Below are positions 24,792-32,785 of a stretch of DNA of 64,000 bases, piece by piece. Every line of letters starts with the position of its first letter. The stretch's first letter is position 1. Source of the DNA: Anaerocolumna sp. MB42-C2 (GTDB lineage Bacteria > Bacillota > Clostridia > Lachnospirales > Lachnospiraceae); the NCBI RefSeq assembly GCF_030913705.1, contig NZ_CP133190.1, positions 2,805,501 to 2,869,500 on the forward strand. The letters run 5' to 3'. A program made the position numbers and the translations under genes. Under the pieces are notes generated by a model. The model was not told where the DNA came from. It saw only the letters and a list, made by a program, of their open reading frames with translations, and did not search any database.

Positions 24792-25682
24792 CTATCCTCT
24801 TCTATTGATATATCTAAATAGTGCAGCCACAAAAAATCCTGTTAATATTATTCCAAGTCCACCTTCAGTTACTGATAATATTTTATAACTCAATTTCGTA
24901 GAATTATAATCACATGTTACAGTAAAAAAATTACACAAGCTTATATATATTGCGGTTGGAAAAGACATCTTCACTTCTCCTTGTAAACTTTTAATACTGC
25001 ACATGTAACTTACAACAAAAAACACCTGCACTATTACAACATTAAGAAATAATCTTGATAATTTTTCACCATACCCCCACAATGTTTTATTTAGTTTGCT
25101 AAGTAAAAAGTTAAATAAACCACTAAACTGATCTACCCAATTATATTTTTTATAATAGGGTTCATTCCCTTTATGCCAAAATTTTTTCCAATAATATTTT
25201 TCACTTGCTTTCTTTTCTTCAAAAAAGTACTTTCTATAATTTGATTCATCACCTATCTTCAAACACTCTAATGATAAATTTTTACATAATTCCCATCTAA
25301 TATTTGGTCTCTCTGAAATTGATTCTTTCAAGTATTTATATGCAATAATGCAATTATCAAACTTGCAATAGTCAAAAACGCAATTAACTATAGTAACCTC
25401 GTCAAAATTACAATTTATAAATATAGATCCAGAAAAATTAACGTTGTCAAAATATGCTTTTTTAAAATAACAATCAATAAATACATTAAATTTAAAATCA
25501 TCTGATGAGAACTTTGCCTCTCTAAATCCCATTTTCGCAAATGTTGTATTGTTAACTATGTAATGTTCACTCTTCCAATTTTTGTCAGGTCTCTCATTTG
25601 CAATAATTTTATTCTCTATCTTAGTATTACTTTTTATTTCTGTATACTTTTCTGATGTTCTCCCCTCAAAATATTGTTGCAT
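24792..25682 (-). CDS. Pentapeptide-repeat protein with two-TM ion-channel-like C-terminus
   Basis: 296-aa protein. Residues about 45-115 form degenerate pentapeptide repeats (FREAKF, FNVFIDCYF, YFDNVNFSGSIFINCNF), which fold as a right-handed beta helix. A charged linker follows, then TM1 (LFLNVVIVQVFFVVSYMCSI), a pore-like re-entrant segment (TAIYISLCNFFTVTCDYNST) and TM2 (GGLGIILTGFFVAALFRYI). The topology matches Ion_trans_2 potassium channels, but the selectivity filter TVGYGD is replaced by TVTCDYNS. It probably sits in the membrane with the repeats in the cytoplasm. It is the first gene of a tight three-gene set with the nucleotidyltransferase and 90-aa protein. Confidence 0.82.
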   Translation of the reverse strand: MQQYFEGRTSEKYTEIKSNTKIENKIIANERPDKNWKSEHYIVNNTTFAKMGFREAKFSSDDFKFNVFIDCYFKKAYFDNVNFSGSIFINCNFDEVTIVNCVFDYCKFDNCIIAYKYLKESISERPNIRWELCKNLSLECLKIGDESNYRKYFFEEKKASEKYYWKKFWHKGNEPYYKKYNWVDQFSGLFNFLLSKLNKTLWGYGEKLSRLFLNVVIVQVFFVVSYMCSIKSLQGEVKMSFPTAIYISLCNFFTVTCDYNSTKLSYKILSVTEGGLGIILTGFFVAALFRYINRRG

Positions 25683-25815
25683 CCAATCTCTCCCTCCCTT
25701 ATTTTATATCATTCTTTCTTTCAAAAAACGTTTCTATATGAATTAATTTTATTAATTTAAGCTTTTTGTAATAAATTTACATTTCATAATTTTCTTCAAT
25801 TTCATTTAGCAATTA

Positions 25816-26931
25816 TTAGCTACATTTCCTCAAAATAGATTGTAATCTTTGTGTTTGTTCTTCAAAGTCTACCTTTTGTCTAATTCTTTTCTCTAGAAAT
25901 CTTTTTATTATTTCAAAACAATTCTCTATATTTTTAAGCATTTCATCTGTAAATGTAATTGTTGTAATTCCATACTGACTAAAATATTCATTTCTCTTAG
26001 CCATTTCCTTTTCCCATTTTTCTTTAATATCTTCATTCATATCTTTTTGAGTTTTAGTTTTTATTCCACTAATCTGCATATGTGTTGACTGTGGACTAAT
26101 TTCAAATCCTATTAACTCTCTTGTATATGAATTTAGTATTGTAAAATCAAGTCTATACTTATGATTCACATTTTCATTTTCAAATCTTAACTCTGGAATC
26201 AATAATGGCACTTCAAATACATTATCTATTTCACTGAGATATTTAAAATACTGTTGCATTATTTCTTTTTCATAATCAGACTTTGATAATCTGAAGATAA
26301 TCTGTTCGTAAAAATTAATGAATGATCCAATATCGGAAAATGTATATGGCTGTGGATTTTCAGGCATGACTATTCCCGTGTTTAATATATGACCTAATGT
26401 CCAATATTCGTACTTTGCTCTTCTTATTTCACTTACATCATTTGTCCACTGACCATTTCTAAACGCAGGGCTAATCATTATTCCCCAAAATAGCGGATTA
26501 CTCCCAAACCATATTTCCCACAAATTTTCATTTGGTTTGAACCGTTTTCTTTCTTTTACGTTTCTATAAAAATTTCTTTCCAAAAACACGTCAATATAAT
26601 GGCTACATACCGGGAACTTCATCATCTCGAGAATAATATATTGATGCTTTCCATTGGGTCCTTCATATAACTTCTCACCATATTGATCACATAACCCCTT
26701 TATCCACTGTGCCTTAAAATCTCTTGGGTTAAGAAATTCTGTTCTTATGCTGTCCACAAATATATTGTTTTTGCCACCAATAGTACTATGCATTGATTGT
26801 AATGAAGATGATTTTTTTCCTTCGAATAATCGCAAATCTTCATATATTTGCAACACTTCTTCTTGATCTCTCAACAAAATTTCTGTCAAATGCTCTGCAT
26901 AAGACCATGCACTTGTATAAGCCATTTTCAC
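25816..26931 (-). CDS. Hypothetical protein with nuclease-like C-terminal region
   Basis: 371-aa soluble protein. The N-terminal 200 residues are helical with no recognised domain. Residues about 245-345 read PELRFENENVNHKYRLDF, then IGFEISPQSTH, and YFSQYGITTITFTDEML near the end. The pattern of Asp, then a strand with Glu-x-Ser, then a basic helix and a beta strand resembles PD-(D/E)XK nucleases, but the usual Lys is not in place, so activity is uncertain. The start ATG at 26931 follows AGAGGTAGAGTGAAA. It lies 133 bp upstream of the channel-like gene in the same direction, possibly one transcription unit. I do not know the family. Confidence 0.6.
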   Translation of the reverse strand: MKMAYTSAWSYAEHLTEILLRDQEEVLQIYEDLRLFEGKKSSSLQSMHSTIGGKNNIFVDSIRTEFLNPRDFKAQWIKGLCDQYGEKLYEGPNGKHQYIILEMMKFPVCSHYIDVFLERNFYRNVKERKRFKPNENLWEIWFGSNPLFWGIMISPAFRNGQWTNDVSEIRRAKYEYWTLGHILNTGIVMPENPQPYTFSDIGSFINFYEQIIFRLSKSDYEKEIMQQYFKYLSEIDNVFEVPLLIPELRFENENVNHKYRLDFTILNSYTRELIGFEISPQSTHMQISGIKTKTQKDMNEDIKEKWEKEMAKRNEYFSQYGITTITFTDEMLKNIENCFEIIKRFLEKRIRQKVDFEEQTQRLQSILRKCS

Positions 26932-27347
26932 TCTACCTCTCTGATTCTTTTTTATATTTCAAGTATTTTCGTGGCATAACCCAAACTTATCTAACAACGA
27001 ATGCATACTTTCCTTACTTAAGGTTATTAATTGAATCACTTTATCTTAAACAGCAGTACCTACCCCGCTCTTTCTTATAAAATCTTTGATTACTCCAAGA
27101 TGATCTGCTGTTCCACCTAATAATCTAACTTACCGTTTTTACATTATTGCATCGCTAATTGCAATATTTGATACAACTAAATCTAAACTACACCCAAATT
27201 ATAGTTAACTCAAACTAACGTGCAACTATATAAATCAGTATATTTACAATACAATTATTCACAAATATTTTCAACAAATATGTATATATTATAGTATTTA
27301 TTTTACTATTTATCTACCAAAATCTACTATATATTGCAAAATTATTT
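26932..27347. other. AT-rich intergenic stretch in the mobile element
   Basis: No gene supported in these 416 bp. A short in-frame run on the minus strand (LGGTADHLGVIKDFIRKS) ends at TAA and lacks a start; it may be a trace of a lost gene. The rest is AT-rich and presumably holds the promoter of the nuclease-like gene. Confidence 0.5.
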
Positions 27348-27692
27348 TCACTCCTCATACCGAAAAAACTCCCTCGCCATCATCTTCGCCGTTGCCAGAT
27401 TATATCCCTTCTTCAAATACCCCTGCACAATATTTCCAAACATATCTTTCACCATCTCAGCCTCAATATCGCAATATGCCTGCATCTCTCCAGATAATGC
27501 CATAGCAACATATTCAATCGGATTATTTTCTAGTAATCTATGCAGCTTTGTCAGTGACTGCTCCGTTGTCCGAAGTTTCGCTTCCACTTCCTCGCATCTG
27601 ATTTTTAGGAAATTACCGTCTTTATAGGCAACCTCCACAAATCCGTTATCATCATTAAACTCACAACCAATAATATTTTTCATATCATCCAT
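27348..27692 (-). CDS. Small protein downstream of relaxase, DUF6061-like
   Basis: 114-aa protein (MDDMKNIIGCEFNDDNGFVE...). The start is ATG 27692, 7 nt after AAAGGGG. It is helical after a short N-terminal beta region, with a central EAKLRTTEQSLTKLHRLLEN helix. It resembles small proteins that follow MobL-type relaxases in Lachnospiraceae elements, which I associate with DUF6061, though that name is from memory and not proven. Its 16-nt spacing from the relaxase stop indicates an operon. Function unknown. Confidence 0.7.
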   Translation of the reverse strand: MDDMKNIIGCEFNDDNGFVEVAYKDGNFLKIRCEEVEAKLRTTEQSLTKLHRLLENNPIEYVAMALSGEMQAYCDIEAEMVKDMFGNIVQGYLKKGYNLATAKMMAREFFRYEE

Positions 27693-27707
27693 AACAATTC
27701 CCCTTTC

Positions 27708-29150
27708 TTATCTGTGCTTGTCTTCTTGGTTTCTATTAAAACTGCAAAATCCATCACGCTGTCGCTCAATTTCAATAATCTCATCAACCTTATCTGCACC
27801 TGCATGACGTTTCACTCGGTCAAGATCATCCGCTTTTTCCTGAAGTTTCTCGATTCGCTTATCCTTATCAAATAGCTTCTCAACCAGTTTTTTCACTTTA
27901 GCTTTATACCAAGTTACATCTTCTGATAGAGACTTAATCTTTTCCTCTAACACCGTTAATTGATCCGCCATTTTCTTGATTGCATCTTTAAATTTTGCCA
28001 CCAGCGGAAACGCCTTGCTTTCATAAAATGTCTTGGCACTCATAAAACCACCAGGTTCTGGAAGTGTCCATTCTGGATAATCATATCTTCTAATATTTTG
28101 CTGAACCACCTTCTGCATTTCTTGCATTTGCAGAATTTCATTATTCAACAATTGATGTTCTTCCTTTAGATCATCCTTTGATTGAAGTAATTCCAATTTC
28201 TCCAAACTAAGCTTTTTAGTATCTGTAGATAGTTCTTGATTTACAGATTCCAAAGTCTTAATATCTGACTCCAGTTTTTTCTTTTTATCCTCGAGTTCCA
28301 TCTGTTCAAAAAGAATTTCTGATGTTGCATTCGTCAGTTTGTATTTCTCTGTCCTCAAATCAGAACTTTCTTTTATAAGCTGATTATTTTCAACCTTTAA
28401 CGCCTGAATTTCTTTATTAGCACAAGTAAGTTCTTTCTGCTTTTCATCAATGCGCTGTTCCAATTGCTCCACTTCCTTGGCTCGCTCCTGTTTCTCATAA
28501 TCCAAAACACTTAAATGTTTATTATGAGTACCAAGTTGTTTCCAATCGATACCATATTTACTCATAATTAGAGCCAGTTCTTGCTTCTCATTCTCCATCC
28601 ACTGGTTCCATTCTGTAGCTCCTCTGGTACCGCCTTTAAACCCCATGGTTGCAAGTGCACCCTTTAGTGATACTCGTGTATCAAGTCCACGCTTACTGTC
28701 ACTAGTAAATGGAATAAAATCTATGTGAACATGAGGAGTTTCCTCATCCATATGCAGATGGGATGAAAATACCCGAAGATTTGGATTTCGTTCCTGAAAT
28801 CCTCTTGCAAACTCATCTAAAATATCTTTGGCAATTTCACCACCTGAAGTTCTTACATTCATATCTTCTTTACTGCCAATTTGAAAAATCACTTCATGAA
28901 ACAGCTTTTCTTGCTTGCTAGTTCTGATTTTTTCATAGTAATCAGCAATTTCACGGTCACTTCTAATCTGTTTAGCATTGTATCGTTTCAGTGCTCCATC
29001 AAATAATTCATGGTAGACCTTCTTTATATTATCTTCACAGTAAGTAACATTTAAGTATATCCTATTACTGTCTACATTCTTGGCACTAAAGGATCTGTTG
29101 TTGTGATTAAAAGACCCCTTACCCAGCATTCCACTAATCGTTCTCTCTAT
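27708..29150 (-). CDS. MobL/MobA-type relaxase
   Basis: About 480-aa mobilization relaxase. The N-terminal MobA/MobL domain includes GKGSFNHNNRSFSAKNVDSN, the histidine motif LRVFSSHLHMDEETPHVHID (HxDE...HxH metal site) and EWNQWMENEKQE. The C-terminal half is a long coiled coil (about residues 230-350). It would nick oriT in the adjoining palindrome-rich region and pilot the strand. The start is unusual: AGGAGG at about 29158-29163 is followed 7 nt later by ATA (29150), while family alignment places the N-terminus just there. GTG 29195 lies in a hairpin without a ribosome site; ATG 29129 would trim conserved residues. Confidence 0.9.
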   Translation of the reverse strand: MERTISGMLGKGSFNHNNRSFSAKNVDSNRIYLNVTYCEDNIKKVYHELFDGALKRYNAKQIRSDREIADYYEKIRTSKQEKLFHEVIFQIGSKEDMNVRTSGGEIAKDILDEFARGFQERNPNLRVFSSHLHMDEETPHVHIDFIPFTSDSKRGLDTRVSLKGALATMGFKGGTRGATEWNQWMENEKQELALIMSKYGIDWKQLGTHNKHLSVLDYEKQERAKEVEQLEQRIDEKQKELTCANKEIQALKVENNQLIKESSDLRTEKYKLTNATSEILFEQMELEDKKKKLESDIKTLESVNQELSTDTKKLSLEKLELLQSKDDLKEEHQLLNNEILQMQEMQKVVQQNIRRYDYPEWTLPEPGGFMSAKTFYESKAFPLVAKFKDAIKKMADQLTVLEEKIKSLSEDVTWYKAKVKKLVEKLFDKDKRIEKLQEKADDLDRVKRHAGADKVDEIIEIERQRDGFCSFNRNQEDKHR

Positions 29151-29177
29151 AAGAATTCCTCCTCTTTTATCTGTAAT

Positions 29178-29361
29178 AAGTGCCGGATACGGCACTTAGG
29201 CTTTGTTACTTTCGCCGAAAGTAACGCAAAAGCACTTTTGACATCAACGTCTCACTGACGTGAGCCATTGCCATCAAAAATGCAACCTGATAAATCAGGT
29301 TTTGCGGTCTGCCGACGGCTTTATGACACCTATCGGTGTCAATATGGTGCTACTTGCACCA
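29178..29361. other. Run of eight short palindromes, probable oriT
   Basis: Consecutive inverted repeats: AAGTGCCG/CGGCACTT (29178-29197), GTTACTTTCG/CGAAAGTAAC (29205-29225), CAAAAG/CTTTTG (29227-29240), ACGTC/GACGT overlapping CTCAC/GTGAG (29247-29264), AACCTGAT/ATCAGGTT (29284-29301), GCCG/CGGC (29311-29319), GACACC/GGTGTC (29325-29340) and TGGTGC/GCACCA (29345-29361). This lies directly upstream of the relaxase gene, where oriT is expected. The nick site cannot be named from sequence alone. Confidence 0.65.
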
Positions 29362-29399
29362 ACAATATCTATAAAATTATCAATGTGCGATAGTATACT

Positions 29400-29570
29400 T
29401 TGCATTCCCAATTCCGTGGGTTATGAATTCCATTATGTTCTGCATGTTTCATTATGCATTTCCGACAGAATTTCGTATTTCATAACCAATTTCCATAATG
29501 CTAATAATTTCAAAAACCATTATAGATTCCCGACGTACTTTTAAAATTTCATAATGACAATACTTTGCGT
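29400..29570. repeat. CATAATG/CATTATG motif cluster, iteron-like
   Basis: TTCCATTATG, TTTCATTATG, TTTCCATAATG, CCATTATAG and TTTCATAATG recur in both orientations within about 150 bp between the palindrome run and the RepA-like gene. They may be binding sites for the RepA-like protein or another replication or transfer factor. Confidence 0.35.
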
Positions 29571-29663
29571 TGCTATGAAATTGCCCATTTAGGACAGATA
29601 AAAGAAAATCAAGGTGGCAAGATTCCCTATTCTTATAAATGACTACCATCTTGCCATCTTCCC

Positions 29664-30632
29664 CTATAGCATCCAGAACCACTGATTGCCAATTTTCACA
29701 GAATCAATATTCATTTCACGTTTAGCATTTAATAGCGTTTTCTTCTTGATCCCCTTTTCTATGGCAAGTTCTTCGATTTCCTTACTGCTCTTTTGTCCAT
29801 CCGATAAAATATCAGTTAAAAAGGTTTTGGCATCCTTGGTCTTTTGACCTCTGCTATCACCAGATAATAATTCTTCCACGCTGATATCATAGCGACCTTC
29901 CCAAGTAAATCCTGCGTCTGCATCCAATCGAAATGCAATGGATGTTCCTTCAGCCGCAAGGCTACTTTTATCATGAGCAATGACTCGAAGTGTAGGATCT
30001 TCTTTTATCCGTCCAACTACTAACACACTTCTTGCAGTAGCCTGAAAATCGATAGAGCCAAGACCTCTGTAGGTTGATTTACTTCCACTAGCTTTATTCA
30101 TATGACCAATAAGAATGATGGCACATTGATATTTCTCTGCTATACCACCCAATCGCTTTAATACCGGGCGAATCTCATTTGCTCTGTGCATATCTACATC
30201 TGCTCCCAGATATGCCTGAATCGGGTCAAGAATCACTAGCTTTGCACCAGTTTCCTCGATTGCCATTACCAGCCGTTCATCTGTCATAGATAACTCTTGC
30301 TGGCTTTCATCGATAACCATGATTTTGCTACAATCTGCTCCAGCTTCTAATAACCGTGGCTTAATTGTATCTTCCAGACCATCTTCCGCTGTCTGATAAA
30401 TAACATTGACTGGTTCCCGATCCTTATCGTCACAAGGAAGCATTTTCCCTTTGGATAATAACGCTGCTAATTGTAATACAATGGTTGTTTTCCCTTCCCC
30501 AGGATCACCCTGAACTATGGTTAATTTCCCTAATGGAATATAGGGAAACCAGAGCCAGTCCACTTCCTTTGCAACCACATCTGCCATATTTATCAGGTGA
30601 TATGGTTTATTTGTCTGTTTTGCTTCTTCCAT
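29664..30632 (-). CDS. RepA-like AAA ATPase (AAA_25)
   Basis: 322-aa RecA-fold ATPase of the plasmid RepA/AAA_25 group. Walker A is QGDPGEGKTT (about residues 40-49), Walker B is AKLVILDPIQAYLG, and sensor region IILIGHMNKASGSKSTYRGL follows. A C-terminal winged-helix-like segment (SSKEIEELAIEKGIKKKTLL) could bind DNA. The start is ATG 30632, 6 nt after AAGGGGG; the longer open frame to 30806 runs into the MobC-like gene. It is related to hexameric helicases of mobilizable plasmids such as RSF1010 RepA, suggesting that the excised element can replicate. Confidence 0.85.
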   Translation of the reverse strand: MEEAKQTNKPYHLINMADVVAKEVDWLWFPYIPLGKLTIVQGDPGEGKTTIVLQLAALLSKGKMLPCDDKDREPVNVIYQTAEDGLEDTIKPRLLEAGADCSKIMVIDESQQELSMTDERLVMAIEETGAKLVILDPIQAYLGADVDMHRANEIRPVLKRLGGIAEKYQCAIILIGHMNKASGSKSTYRGLGSIDFQATARSVLVVGRIKEDPTLRVIAHDKSSLAAEGTSIAFRLDADAGFTWEGRYDISVEELLSGDSRGQKTKDAKTFLTDILSDGQKSSKEIEELAIEKGIKKKTLLNAKREMNIDSVKIGNQWFWML

Positions 30633-30739
30633 GAAAAGCCCCCTTTCAAACTTGTGATTGTTACTAGCAGAAGCCTTTGCTATACTTGTATTTGCGAGAT
30701 ACGGTATCAAAGGCTCTGCTTTTGTTACTACTAATGTCC

Positions 30740-31114
30740 TTACTCTTTTGTAGGGACATTTTCTTTGTTGTCCTGCCATAAATATTTGGCTCCGTCTAGC
30801 ATCCAAATCATTGCTTTTAGCAAGTTCAGATACTCTAGCCTCATATCTTCCAGTCCATCTTTTGATAAAAATACTTCTGACTGTTCAAACTGCTTTGTTA
30901 CCTCTTGGAGCATTTCCATCATCATCCGTAGCTCCCGCACCAATTTGTAAATCAGCTCTTTCTTCCCCACCACACATACATGGTTATAAATACAGGAGCG
31001 GACAAAATAATCTTTTTTATTTAACCCACAGACTATAATCTTCGCTTCAATTTCTTCCCTCTCTCGTTCAGAAATACGAAAGCTTATAGTAGGATTCTTG
31101 TGTACTCCACTCAT
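30740..31114 (-). CDS. MobC-like mobilization accessory protein
   Basis: 124-aa protein with an N-terminal ribbon-helix-helix-like segment (ISFRISEREREEIEAKIIVC, then GLNKKDYFVRSCI), the pattern of MobC/relaxosome accessory proteins, followed by a helical C-terminus. Its ATG overlaps the integrase stop by 4 nt (31111-31114), so it is coupled to the integrase. It likely assists the relaxase at oriT. Confidence 0.8.
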   Translation of the reverse strand: MSGVHKNPTISFRISEREREEIEAKIIVCGLNKKDYFVRSCIYNHVCVVGKKELIYKLVRELRMMMEMLQEVTKQFEQSEVFLSKDGLEDMRLEYLNLLKAMIWMLDGAKYLWQDNKENVPTKE

Positions 31115-32187
31115 AGTTCTTCATCCTCCTCTTTCTCAAATTCCCCATCCAATCGGTCTGCCAACTGTGCCTGCTTATTGGGATATAAATGGGAATAAGT
31201 ATTTAGTGTAGTCTCAATCTTTTCATGCCCCAGACGTTCTGCCATTTCTAGCGGTGTAACCCCCATCTCCACAAGTAAGCTGGCGTGACTGTGACGGAGA
31301 TCATGGAGACGAATTTTCTGAACACCAGTATTATTTACTCCTCGTTTCATTTCGCTGGTCAAATAACTGCTGGTACAGTGGAAAATTCTTTCATTTGACA
31401 TAATCCCGTATAATTTTCCAGTGTAATCCTGTAACTCATCCACCAGAAACTTTGGAATATTCACTTTACGATTACTCTTTGGAGTCTTTGGTGTTGTAAT
31501 CAAATCCTTTCCCTCAATTCGTGTATAGGTCTTTGTGATAATGATTTTACGGTTTTCAAAATCGATATCATTAAAAGATAGTGCCAGTAGTTCCCCAATT
31601 CTAATACCAGTCCAGTATAGAATCTGAAATGCCATATACGACATTGGCTTGTCCTTTACACCTTCTAAAAATTGAAGATATTCGGCTTTTGTCCAGTAAA
31701 GCATTTCCTCTGCTTTGCTTTTGCCAATGGTACCAGCTTTCTTACAAGGATTGTTTTTCAAGTCATAATACCGCTCTGCATAATTAAATATTGCTGCAAG
31801 TTGATTGTTAATAGTCTTTAAATAAGTTGCTGAATATCCATCTTTCATCAATTTGTTTTGCCATTTCCGAATATCCGCCGCCTTGATATCGTTAATTGGT
31901 TTGTCCTTGAAATAAGGCAATATCTTGAGGTCTATAATATATTTCTTAGTCCTCATTGTTGTCTCTTTCAAGCGGTTCTCTATATCTTCATAATAGAGCT
32001 CCACAAATTTTTCAAATACCATATCCAGATCACTTTGTTGCTGTTGCAAGAAATCCATTGCCCACTGGGTGGCTTCCGCTTTGGTGCGGAAACCCCTTTT
32101 CAGCTTTTTCTTTTTCTTGCCCTGCCAGTCCGTGTAATAAAATTGAACCAGCCATGTGCCTAACTTCTTGTCCTTGGTTAAATTCAT
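31111..32187 (-). CDS. int: Tyrosine recombinase (integrase)
   Basis: 358-aa phage-type integrase. The N-terminal arm-binding domain (GTWLVQFYYTDWQGKKKKKLK) and a core-binding domain (residues about 55-150) precede the catalytic domain with Arg196 (TGIRIGELLAL), His295-x-x-Arg298 (RLHDLRHSHAS), His321 (ERLGHEKIETT) and the nucleophile Tyr331 (NTYSHLYP). All catalytic residues are present, so it is probably active. The start ATG 32187 follows GAAGGGAGATG. It catalyses integration at the 14-bp core at the guaA stop codon. Confidence 0.95.
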   Translation of the reverse strand: MNLTKDKKLGTWLVQFYYTDWQGKKKKKLKRGFRTKAEATQWAMDFLQQQQSDLDMVFEKFVELYYEDIENRLKETTMRTKKYIIDLKILPYFKDKPINDIKAADIRKWQNKLMKDGYSATYLKTINNQLAAIFNYAERYYDLKNNPCKKAGTIGKSKAEEMLYWTKAEYLQFLEGVKDKPMSYMAFQILYWTGIRIGELLALSFNDIDFENRKIIITKTYTRIEGKDLITTPKTPKSNRKVNIPKFLVDELQDYTGKLYGIMSNERIFHCTSSYLTSEMKRGVNNTGVQKIRLHDLRHSHASLLVEMGVTPLEMAERLGHEKIETTLNTYSHLYPNKQAQLADRLDGEFEKEEDEEL

Positions 32188-32202
32188 ATAATCATCTCCC
32201 TT

Positions 32203-32397
32203 CTATTGAATAACCTGAACTCCGAAAAACTTCTCTTCAAAATACTTGGTTGGAATCTTTCCAGCAATTGTGATACAGCCCCTTGCTTTTAATTCGTCAT
32301 TCATTTTTCTGATGACGGTATAGGCATAAGATTCTGACATTCCAAGTATATTTGCTACTTCTTGTGCTGATAAATACATCTGATTTGTATTCTTCAT
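32203..32397 (-). CDS. Small HTH protein, excisionase-like
   Basis: 64-aa protein, MKNTNQMYLSAQEVANILGM, then SESYAYTVIRKMNDELKARG, a MerR/excisionase-type HTH common upstream of integrases in Tn916-like and related elements. The start is ATG 32397, 8 nt after AAAGGGG; an in-frame GTG at 32406 is too close to the site. It lies 15 nt upstream of the integrase. It probably directs excision and may regulate the operon. Divergent from the XRE regulator. Confidence 0.85.
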   Translation of the reverse strand: MKNTNQMYLSAQEVANILGMSESYAYTVIRKMNDELKARGCITIAGKIPTKYFEEKFFGVQVIQ

Positions 32398-32785
32398 TTG
32401 GTGCACCCCTTTCTTTTGTTGTTATAGATACTTTTGTATCTCTTGATATTTTTGTATTATACAGATACATTTGTTTCTTGTCAACTCTTTTTAGAATCAA
32501 TTTTTATCTGAACCACATTTACAATCACTTCCAAAAATGTACCTCTACTTAGGTATGCAAATAAAAACCCTTTTGGGGCGTATTTTCACAAAATATATTT
32601 ATTTTTTAATTGCTATGTGTAATTATCTCTTATAATTGGTAGGCAATGAAAATCATGATTTGGCAACCCTAAAAATTCTTTTTAAGTTTTTCTTTCTTTT
32701 CTATATATGGCATGATAGAATACAATTGTATCTCACAGATACTTTTGTGTTTTATCTGTAAAATGATTTCGAAAGGAGTTTTTAC
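32398..32785. promoter_or_regulatory. Divergent control region with AGATACTTTTGT repeats
   Basis: AGATACTTTTGT occurs at 32426-32437 and 32737-32748, with AGATACATTTGT at 32463-32474 and a looser GATATTTTTGTATT near 32443. The copies flank the divergent excisionase and XRE genes and are the likely operators of the XRE protein. The rest of this 388-bp stretch is AT-rich with no gene seen; an open frame at 32297-32500 on the minus strand overlaps the excisionase and is not supported. Confidence 0.6.

Noticed and set aside
29452..29682. A 76-codon frame between RepA-like and relaxase genes
   Set aside because: It runs across the iteron-like repeats, overlaps the RepA-like gene end and has no protein-like pattern.
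32297..32500. Extra frame over the excisionase gene
   Set aside because: It is out of frame with a well-supported HTH gene and covers the operator repeats.
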